From Acanthamoeba castellanii str. Neff (lineage: Eukaryota; Discosea; Longamoebia; Acanthamoebidae): DNA of 26,714 nucleotides. This document shows positions 1 through 7,538 of the stretch, piece after piece (the first letter of the stretch is position 1; each line of letters begins with the position of its first letter). The position numbers and the translations under genes are program-made. The notes below the pieces were generated by a model. It did not search any database, was not told the origin of the DNA, and was given only the letters and a program-made list of their open reading frames with translations. Location: the NCBI RefSeq assembly GCF_000313135.1, contig NW_004457674.1:21323-48036 (forward strand), in the 5' to 3' direction.

Positions 1-1976
1 CGGCCACTACGACCACCGCCGCCACGCCGACGGCCACCACCACGCCCACGATGAGGCCCACGTCGTCACCGCCGCTGCCGCCGCCGCCATCGCGTCCGCC
101 CGAAGAGCCCAGCAGCACGCCCAGCCCGATGCTCGGGTCGTAGAACAGCGATCGGTTGAAGGCCGGGAGGGCCAGCACTAGCTCGTAGTGGTCGCCGTCG
201 CTGTCGCTCGCCACGTCGACGGCGTGCACAATGGGCACGAAGGCCGCGTCGTCCACGAGCGCCACGTCGAACACCTCCACCACCATCACCACCACACGTG
301 AAGTGGACGATGATGACGTGGCGGCTGACGGCACGGCGAGGTAGTACGAGGTCATGTTGGCCCGCGGCGTGTTGTCCGCGCGCCGCACCACGGCCAGCTG
401 GCCCGGCGAGCCCGTGGCGCTGGCGTTGGAGAGATCGGAGAGTCGGTACCGCAGCGTGATGCCCTGCGTCGCTGCGGCGTCGGAGGTGAAGTTGAGGGAC
501 CACTTGATCGAGCCGGCGGCGATGACGAACTCCAGGCCGGAGAAGCTGGCCGACGAGGCGTTGGCGCTGAAGGCGAACTCCTGCGTGGCGTTGGTGTCGG
601 CGTCCAGCTGCGCTTCGTACCTCCTCCCCGCCCCACTGCCAGAACCGTTGCTGGCCGCCCACGTGATTCCTGTAATACAGCACAATGTGAGCGCCATGAC
701 ACGAGGCGACACGACACGACACGCACGGCGCACGACATGCGAGACGACACACGCAAACATTGAAGAGAGAAGGCGCCGAACCTGGGACTGTGGTGTTGCC
801 CAGCTGGACCAGCTGCAGGCTCGACCTAACGGCTACCGACGACGCATTGGAGGCTGACGTGGCGGGCGCGGAGAGGTCGACCGTGGGCTCCGAATCGCCG
901 AAGCTCGCGCTCGCGTTGGCCGCCAGCGGCGACACCGCCGGCATCACCGTCGGCGACGCCGACACCAACCTGGTAGGCGAGGCCGATCTGGGAGAGGTGG
1001 GCGAAGCCGATTTGGAGGGTGTCGGTGTCGTGGATGGCGATGGCGATGGCGATGGCGATGGCGATGGCGATGGCGATGGCACGTAGAGGCCGCACGTGTA
1101 GTCGTTGCCGCCGTAGATCTGCACGAATTGGAGGCCCGCCGGCGGGGTCTTGGCGTCCGGCGTGCCGCTACCCCAGCACTGCACCGTGCCGTCGGCCATG
1201 AGGCCGCACACGTGTGTCGAGCCGCACGCGATGGCGTCGAAGCGGGTCGTGTTCGGCGTGCCCGCAATGTAGGCGGCGGTGCCCCAGCACCGCGGGAAAC
1301 CGGTCGACAAGGTCAGGCCGCAGGCCATGTCCGCGCCGGCGCACAGAGCCCTGAAGGTCTCGGCGGGCGGCGATGTTCCGCCTCCGGTCGCCCGGCCCCA
1401 GCACTGGGCCTGGCCCGAGGCTGTCAGGGCGCACGCGTGCGCATAGCCGGTCACCACCTGCGTGAACCCGTCTCCGCTGGCCCTGCTCGAGGTCTGGAGG
1501 TGGTCGTTCCTGCCCCAGCAGGTGATGACGCCGTCGCTGGAGAGCGCGCACCCAAAGTCGGTGCGCATGGCCAGCGCGGCGAAGGGCATGTCGGTGGGCA
1601 CGGCCGTGCGGTTGTCGGCGTTGGTTCCATAGCAACGCGCGGTGCCGTCGGCCGACAAGAGGCCGCACGAGACGGTGAACCCGGCCGAGAGCCAGGCGAA
1701 CTCGAGGCCTGACGTGCTCGCGTTCTGCTGGCCTTCGCTGTTTTGGCCCCAGCACTGGGCCGAGTTGGCGGCGGTGAGGCCGCACACGTGGAAGTTGCCC
1801 AGGGCCAGCTGGGCGAAGGAGTCGGAGGGGGCGGGGGTGGGGGCGGCGCCCCAGCAGGCGAAGGGGTGGGCCGAGGCGAGCGGCGTCGGGGCTTGTGCAT
1901 CAACGACTCCGGCGAAGGCGAAAGAAAGAAGAAGAACGAAGGCGACGACCGAGCGGCACACTGAGAAGAGCGCCAT
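1..1976 (-). CDS. Secreted-end RCC1-repeat receptor-like membrane protein, 3' end beyond the window
   Basis: Spliced as 1976-782 and 669-<1 (112-bp intron; donor CAG|GTTCGG, acceptor TTACAG|GAATC). Seen: Met at 1976 starts a signal peptide (about residues 1-28, core FVLLLSFAFAG). About seven RCC1-like blades follow, each with paired Cys motifs (CGL/CAL and CWG/CYG). Next come a (Pro-Ser)n linker and an N-glycosylation-rich domain in exon 2 with many N-x-S/T sites. A transmembrane helix (GLIVGVVVAVGVAAVVVVA) lies at the window edge. The exon 1 reading frame runs open through the intron, but the correct exon 2 frame is another one and gives clean sequence. Known: RCC1 blades form beta-propellers, and Cys-rich ones occur outside cells. 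Inferred: a type I surface protein whose cytoplasmic part, possibly a kinase as in plant CRINKLY4-like receptors, lies outside the window. Its ligand cannot be told. Confidence 0.8.
1033..1080. repeat. Hexamer repeat (GATGGC)8 coding the Pro-Ser linker
   Basis: Eight perfect tandem GATGGC units on the plus strand. Read on the minus strand they give alternating Pro-Ser, the flexible linker between the RCC1 propeller and the membrane-proximal domain of the protein at 1-1976. Hexamers keep the frame, so copy number can vary without breaking the gene. Confidence 0.95.
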
Positions 1977-2308
1977 GACGAAGCTTACGGCTCAGGGGAG
2001 AGATGGCAGGAGGAGGAGTGTGTTGCGCAAGGTACGGAGTGTGCGGGGCCAAAAGATGCTTATTCAGTCTTCGGTAGCAAGGCTGTGGGCTCTTACACCC
2101 ACACGCGATTGGGCGCGCTTAGGAGTTCGAGGAAGTTGGGGTAATAACTTATTGGCGCCAACTATTTTAGATGGGGCCCGGGAGACCTCCAGAAGACCTG
2201 CAAGCGCCTGTGGGAAAGCCCCAGGGTGAAGAAGGTTGTACACTCAGTGCAGCCACTCATAAGACACGTGTTTTAATAAACAGATAAGCCGGCAAAAAAA
2301 GAGTAGGA
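1977..2308. other. Intergenic: upstream region of the RCC1-type gene
   Basis: About 330 bases between the start of the RCC1-type gene and the 3' end of tRNA-Thr. I see no conserved reading frame. An AATAAA lies near 2275 on the plus strand with no plus-strand gene before it to use it. A short upstream region is typical of this compact genome. Confidence 0.5.
2294..2300 (-). terminator. Pol III terminator of tRNA-Thr copy 1
   Basis: Seven A on the plus strand, that is T7 on the transcribed strand, 8 bases past the tRNA 3' end. A T run is the usual RNA polymerase III stop. Confidence 0.75.
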
Positions 2309-2381
2309 TGGCGCCAATGGGAATCGAACCCATGATCTCTCCCTTACTAGGGGAGCGCGGTGCCGACTGCGCCATGGCGCC
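2309..2381 (-). tRNA. tRNA-Thr (AGT), copy 1
   Basis: Read on the minus strand the 73 bases fold as a standard tRNA: acceptor GGCGCCA/TGGCGCC with discriminator A; anticodon stem CTCCC/GGGAG; loop CTAGTAA with U33 and anticodon AGT (Thr; A34 expected to become inosine); T-loop TTCGATT. There is no intron. The D stem has three good pairs and a C13-C22 mismatch, shared with the identical copy at 23649-23721. The 5' flank AGCAGGAYTGG and the 3' flank TCCTACTCTTTTT are also shared, so the copies duplicated as a cassette. Confidence 0.95.
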
Positions 2382-2481
2382 CCAGTCCTGCTCCACGTAC
2401 CGTCAACATTTGTGCCCAACCGATCAAACAAAGTACTAAATAAAGTTCAACAAATTTACATATCTGGTGCGCCTCGAGCAG

Positions 2482-4103
2482 TCACTGCTGGCCCACTGCC
2501 TGGCTCAGCTGGTCGTCGGTGTCCTCCGTCCCCGCGTGAAGGGCGGATGCCGCCAGATCGTCGTCGTCCGCGTCCGTGCCATCCTGTCACACAAAAAAAA
2601 AGGAGCGTGAATTGGAAAAAACAGGCAGTGTGGAAGGGGTGTGGCGTGGCGTACGTCGAAGGAAAGTGGGGTGGTGAGACAGTAGCAGGAGTCCTGCATC
2701 TCCATGACCACCATCTCGCAGTTCTTGAAGTTGCTTATTCGCTCGAACTTGTTGACCGAGTACTTGTAGTACCGCATGAGGAAGAGGCGAATAAACAGAC
2801 CTGGCGCACGAACGCACCCACAGTTAGGGTGAAACACTCCTGAAATAAATAAATAAATTAAATAAATTAAATAAAAATAAAAATATGCACCAACCCGCAC
2901 ACGACACGCACGACGGGACGGAGATACCGTGTGTGACGATCACAAAGTTTTGACTGACGTCGCGGTGCTCAAAGTTGCGAAACAGAGTCTCCAAGAACCC
3001 CGATACCTAGAGTGTTGAGATATTGGCGTTAGCAAGCACCAACACACGCCACACACGCACACACGCACACACGACACACACACGACACAAAGAACAAAAA
3101 AAAAGTAGGAGGGCTGATCACCCGGTCATAAACGTCGGCCCCCGATTCGCCGGACGGGAAGCGGTAAAAGAACCGGCCCACCAGGTTTCGCTCCTTGAAG
3201 GCGTTCGGCATGTGCGTCGGGTCCTGGAAGTTGCCCCACTCTTTTCGGTGCGCGCGCGCGCAATGCTCCAAGGGTCAGGCGGGGTGCTCCATCAGATCTG
3301 GAGAATTCCAAGGAGGCGGAGCGCAGTGCCTTGTTCTCGAATGCGGGGCTCTTCGATGGCCTTCCAGGTGCCTGGCGCGAGATGAGCCACGATCTCTCTA
3401 AACGTCTGCGTAACGACGAGAAACACGGCGGACGTGAGCCCTGCATGCTGACACGTGCGTGTGCGTGTGCGTGTTGCGTGTCATGATTGTGGAGCCCAAC
3501 CTGGCGTGTGCGGCGGAAGGGGGAGACGAAAAAGGTGACGCTCTCGTTGCCCACCAGCTGCGCGAGCTTGCGCCCGGCCTCGCTCGCCTGCTGCTTGCCC
3601 TTGTCCGTGAGCGGAATGCGGTTGTCTGCGCACACATTGCAATTAAATAAAAAAATGAACAACAACACCCACACACAAGCCAGCGTTGCGCACCTGCTAC
3701 TCGCGCGTAGACGGTATCATCGACATTGGCCTGCGTCGCGTGCGTGAGTGCGTGAGTGCCGTGTGTGCGGTCGTCACGCACGCATAGGTGGGGGGGGGCA
3801 GTGAGTACGAGGGACTCGCCGTGGCGGATGAGGATGAGGCGGCGTGGTCGTCGGGCCTTGTTGTAGCGCTCCAGCTCCACCCCCGCCTTATGCCACATAA
3901 ACGCCCACACCTTGGGGGGGCCAGCAAACAACAAGCGATGCAGGATTTGATTGTGATTTGTCGTCTCCGGCCTTGTGCAGACGCGATGCAAGGGAAGTGG
4001 GTACCTGGTCGTGGAAGCAGACGTAAAGGACCAGAGAGATGAACAATGCCGAGCATAGAGCAATCACTGCACCCACTAGCCCGGCCAAATACAGGGGTGC
4101 CAT
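2482..4103 (-). CDS. Membrane-anchored histidine phosphatase (phosphoglycerate-mutase-like)
   Basis: Nine exons, all phases consistent, 294 residues: 4103-4005, 3910-3809, 3730-3694, 3625-3501, 3405-3330, 3240-3122, 3006-2928, 2800-2655, 2583-2482. An N-terminal transmembrane helix (about residues 5-31) is followed by a histidine phosphatase domain. It has the RHG motif (catalytic His63), a phosphate-pocket Arg in FRRTRQ, the EPRIREQEWGNFQDP block, FPSGESGADVYDR, and the second catalytic His212 in VTHG. It ends with LFLMRYY, NCEMVVMEMQ and an acidic tail. Known: the RHG His is phosphorylated during catalysis. Order and length match plant/amoeba phosphoglycerate mutase-like proteins of the AT74 type, which are probably phosphatases rather than glycolytic mutases. 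The substrate is unknown. Odd: intron 5 (3329-3241) holds no GT and must use a GC donor (CAAG|GCACTG). Confidence 0.9.
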
Positions 4104-4178
4104 CGTTTGCTCCCTCCTCTGTGCAAAATAAGTGAAGTGGCCAAAACCAAGAACGTGTGAGGTGAGTGGCGGGAAAAG

Positions 4179-4183
4179 AAAAA
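4179..4183 (-). terminator. Pol III terminator of tRNA-Trp copy 1
   Basis: T5 on the minus strand just after the tRNA, in the context TAACTTTTTCTTTTCC, which is identical to the 3' flank of copy 2. Confidence 0.75.
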
Positions 4184-4187
4184 GTTA

Positions 4188-4260
4188 TGAGGACGACGTG
4201 ACTTGAACACGCAACCTTCTGATCTGGAGTCAGACGCTCTACCAATTGAACTACGCCCCC
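4188..4260 (-). tRNA. tRNA-Trp (CCA), copy 1
   Basis: On the minus strand: acceptor GGGGGCG/CGTCCTC (with G-U pairs), D arm GTTC/GAGC, anticodon stem TCTGA/TCAGA, loop CTCCAGA with anticodon CCA (Trp), T-loop TTCAAGT, discriminator A. It has no intron. It matches by eye the copies at 5439-5511 and 23111-23183. It sits 84 bases upstream of the phosphatase start codon, and its 5' side borders the CpG-free island. Confidence 0.95.
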
Positions 4261-4761
4261 GTAGTGTTTGGAGCCCTTTTTGTTCTACAATTTATTTGAA
4301 CTAACAATGGACAGAAATGTCAGGTCTTCCTACATTCCTCACTGCCCTCCCCTCTTCACCCTCATCAGAGTAGTTGCTGCGGTTGCTTTTGTTGAAGACT
4401 TGCACCATGGAGACTAAGCCTGTGGCCAGATCTGCATCCCCTTTTTTTTCCTCACCAAATGTGTGGCTCTATATCTTTTAGTTGAGTTGCTGGTGTGTGG
4501 GGGTTGGTTTCTCATTTTTCTTTGCCACCACCAACACCACCTCACCTCTACCCTCTCTTTCAACACTGCACACACCACCAAACCTCACCAACAGACTGGC
4601 TAACCATGTGGTGTGAAGGTGTGGCTCACAGAGGCAAGTGGGCCAGGTGGCAGCCAGGGTATCCATTCCACACAAGGCTGGGTACATCCTTGTGTCTTTC
4701 TGCCTCCCTTTCCCTATCCCCTCTTTACTCCCCACCAGTTCACTGGCATGGTGCAGCCATG

Positions 4762-4862
4762 GCAGTTCATATTGTTGGCATGTGTGTTGGTAATGGGGGG
4801 GCTCCTCCCTCCCAAGGGATCACCACATGTGGGGTGGTTGCTGTCAGGGCAGGACACCAGTG
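4762..4862. repeat. Direct repeat, copy A (partner at 4924-5025)
   Basis: About 101 bases, from CAGTTCATATTGTTGGCATG to GGACACCAGTG. It differs from copy B by two transitions and one A insertion. The repeat period is 162 bases. Confidence 0.9.
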
Positions 4863-4923
4863 ACAGTTAAATCACTAATACATCCATGCTGGTCATGGTG
4901 TTGAGGGCATTACTGTCACCACA

Positions 4924-5025
4924 GCAGCTCATATTGTTGGCATGTGTGTTGGTAATGGGAGGGGCTCCTCCCTCCCAAGGGATCACCACATGTGGGGTGA
5001 TTGCTGTCAGGGCAGGACACCAGTG
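4924..5025. repeat. Direct repeat, copy B (partner at 4762-4862)
   Basis: About 102 bases, near-identical to copy A. Both substitutions are C/T or G/A transitions, in keeping with loss of methylated C. Both copies lie inside the CpG-free island. Confidence 0.9.
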
Positions 5026-5438
5026 GCTCAAGAGCCAGCACACCTGTGCTGCTTGAGCAGCACATGTGTGTGGGGCAATTGCCACCAGGGAGGCAGTTGG
5101 CCAGGCCAGGTCTCCCAGGTTCTGTAAAGCATGGAGGACTGGGGTAAAGTGTTTGAAGTCTTACACAAGGGCTCCCACCATTACACTGACCTCAAGAACA
5201 AGAACCAACAACTTGCACTCATTTGAAATTAGAGGTCACAAATGACTGTGGCAAATTTTGTTGTGCTAGAAAATTTACACAATTATTTTCTAAATAATTA
5301 TTAGAAAAATTAGCACAAAATTTCATGAACACTTGGTTGGGTGCTTTTCCAGCATCAACCCCACCATGAAGAAGGAGCCAGAACCAATTGGGAAGAAAAG
5401 AAATCAGTGCTTCCACATACTATGTGTTATATAACACG

Positions 5439-5511
5439 GGGGGCGTAGTTCAATTGGTAGAGCGTCTGACTCCAGATCAGAAGGTTGCGTGTTCAAGTCA
5501 CGTCGTCCTCA
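5439..5511 (+). tRNA. tRNA-Trp (CCA), copy 2
   Basis: Plus-strand copy of the same 73-base tRNA: anticodon loop CTCCAGA, acceptor GGGGGCG/CGTCCTC, discriminator A. It points away from copy 1, so the two tRNA genes form a divergent pair with the CpG-free island between their 5' ends. The 3' flank TAACTTTTTCTTTTCC is the same as in copy 1. Confidence 0.95.
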
Positions 5512-5909
5512 TAACTTTTTCTTTTCCTGTCGTAAGCCATCTGAAGGCGAAGTGTGAGCAAGGAACGTGGAGGTCGCTGTCTTGCCTGCAGCTCACTCCT
5601 CTCCAAGTGCACTTGCCCTTGTGTTGAGATGCCAGTGGGCCAGAACGGACTTAGCACACAGCTCTTCCGGCCAAATCGCCCAGAAATACCCACCTTATTT
5701 CTCCCTATTCACTGATGGCCCCTCAACTCAGTTCTCGAACGTTTGCCCCTCTCTTCACCCTCTTGTACATACTCAACAAACACCAAACTACATACTTGAC
5801 CTCAAACCCAACCCCATATCATCAACTTTGCCAATGTCCAACCACAAGATCTCAGTCACCAGTGTGTACCTCCTCTTTTACTTATTTTTTCCTCCAATAT
5901 GAACACTGT
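5512..5909. other. Intergenic: tRNA-Trp 3' flank and upstream region of the C2 gene
   Basis: About 400 bases without a recognisable gene. A T5 Pol III terminator lies at 5516-5520. The first 230 bases contain normal CpG. Bases 5742-5912 again lack CpG and are rich in C and A/T. Promoter and any 5' noncoding exon of the C2-domain gene must lie here; no motif stands out. Confidence 0.5.
5516..5520 (+). terminator. Pol III terminator of tRNA-Trp copy 2
   Basis: T5 four bases after the discriminator base, followed by a second T4 run. Confidence 0.75.
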
Positions 5910-7385
5910 ATGTGCGGGGGGGGGGATAACACGTTGTGGACAGTCGACGCCGCGCGCGGACTGCGAGCCGCGGACGTGACAGGCACCAGCGACCCCTTTG
6001 CCGAGGTCTACATCGGCGATCACCGCGGCAAGCGCCGGATGCGCGGGCACGTCCAGAAGACCGCCACCGTCAAGCACACCCTGAACCCGCGCTGGTCAGT
6101 CAGCTCTCCCCCTTAGCGACTGTGATTTCTTGTGTGCGGTCGTGTGTGGTGGTGCGTGAGTGTGTGCGTGGGCTGAAAGTTGTTTTTTCTTCTGCGCTAC
6201 TCAGGAATGAGACATTCACCTTCACCGTGAACGACCGGGAGGTGTCGTCGAGCTCGCTCGTGGTCAAGCTCCTGGACTGGGACCGCTTCACCCGCAACGA
6301 CAAGCTCGGCTACTTCGTGACCTCCGTGGCCAAGTACTCCCCACTTCTTATTATATTTTTATTTTATTTTATTTTATTTTATTTTTTTCAGAAATTCATT
6401 TAATTGTTATTGCTGTATTCTTATTTTTAAATTACTTTTCATGTCTGCAAATTGTATCATGATATTGTTAACACGATCGATTCGTCTAGGGTGATGGCGA
6501 CGCCCTACCAGGACAACTGGTTCCCACTTGTCAAGAACCTCCGTAGCAACCTGCCCGAACAGGGCCAACTCCACCTCATCATCTCCGTCGACGGTACGAT
6601 TGCACGCGCTGCGCACCCAACACACCGCACACGACTAAACTACACGACACGACCAACGACACGACACGACACACATTACGCTGATTGATCTCTCAAAAGG
6701 TAAGGGACCCTCGGCCAAGCCCGCCGCGCAGGCGCCGGCCCAGCCGATCGGGGCAGCCGCGCCCTACCAACCGCCGTACGGCGCGCAGCCGGCCTACATG
6801 GGCGGCGGCCAGCAGCAGCCACCCTACATGGGCGGAGGTCAGCAGCAGCCACCCTACATGGGCGGCGGCCAGCCCATGATGCAGCCCCCCATGCAGCAGC
6901 AGCCGCAGGCCGACAAGTACCCGGGCCTGGGCACTGCGGGCTCGTCCTTCGCTGCGCCGTCGCCGGCCCAGGCCTATCCTCCACCCGCCGGCATGCCCGG
7001 CTACCAGCAACCGCCCCAGCAGCCGATGGCCCAGGCCCCGGGGCGGTACGGAGGTCAACCTCCAATGGGCGGCGCCCCAGGTGCGCCTCCTTGAGTCTTG
7101 GTTGGCCGTCAGTTTAAAGCTCGGTTGTGGTTGATTGGTCGTTTCTCACATGTTGTTATATCTTTGTACGAATGATGTTAATGTTGTGCTGTGTTGGGTG
7201 GTGGTGCGTCGGCAGGTTACGCGCAATCGGGGGCCTACCCTGTGGGCCAGCAGCAGCAACCGCCTGCGGCAGGCTATCCTCCGCAGGCGGCGGCGCCCCC
7301 CTTCGGCCTCCAGCCCCAGAACGTCGCGCAGACCGGCCTGGCCGTGCCCGCGGCCTACATTCCCTCCGTTCGCCCTCCGCAGTAG
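5910..7385 (+). CDS. C2-domain protein with Pro/Gln/Gly/Tyr-rich tail
   Basis: Five exons with consistent phases, 322 residues: 5910-6094, 6205-6333, 6490-6593, 6700-7080, 7216-7385. Residues about 8-135 form one C2 domain: LWTVDAARGL strand, calcium-type aspartates in ADVTGTSDP (Asp22, Asp28) and LLDWDRFTRND (Asp86, Asp88, Asp94), and LNPRWNETFTF. Such loops bind Ca2+ and acidic membrane lipid. The remaining 180 residues are disordered, rich in P, Q, G, Y and M, with three tandem QQQPPYMGGG-like units; similar tails help self-association in some annexins and copines (known by analogy only). The start is uncertain: Met at 5910 is in frame just ahead of the first strand and follows a run of ten G, and an upstream exon is possible. 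Retaining intron 4 would end the protein early (APPstop, near 7094). Confidence 0.85.
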
Positions 7386-7428
7386 ACCGTCGTCGGCGTC
7401 AGCATCAAAGTCGATGTATATATCTGTA

Positions 7429-7434
7429 AATAAA
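7429..7434 (+). terminator. Poly(A) signal of the C2-domain gene
   Basis: AATAAA 44 bases after the stop codon at 7385, in the 153-base gap between two convergent genes. Confidence 0.6.
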
Positions 7435-7538
7435 CAAACAATTACCGAAAACACAATAAGTTGTGTTGTCATCGTCGGCAGGAACACTTGAAGGTGGTGT
7501 GGGGGGGATACCATAAGAACGTCGGTTGGTTGGTCTGT

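Larger units (their letters stand above)
4382..5436. other. CpG-free island between divergent tRNA-Trp genes
   Basis: Scanning line by line, I find no CG dinucleotide here although base composition is about half G+C. The sequence is rich in TG and CA and contains a near-perfect 102-bp direct repeat. The only CG just outside on the left is at 4380-4381, and CG returns at 5437, two bases before tRNA-Trp copy 2. All six frames are poor; the longest open stretches are short and low in complexity. Inference: an old, methylated and deaminated mobile element or other silenced DNA. No transposase, reverse transcriptase or terminal repeats can be recognised. Confidence 0.7.

Noticed and set aside
66..670. 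C-terminal 200 residues of the single open frame 66-1976
   Set aside because: This part is intron read-through and the wrong frame of exon 2 (Arg-rich nonsense). The true exon 2 frame is rich in glycosylation sites and ends in a membrane helix.
4495..5127. Small open frames within the CpG-free island
   Set aside because: They are short, overlap on both strands, are partly made by the 102-bp repeat, and resemble no protein family.
6334..6489. An AT-rich block with TTTTA repeats as a possible element
   Set aside because: It is intron 2 of the C2 gene, with matching splice sites and phase on both sides.
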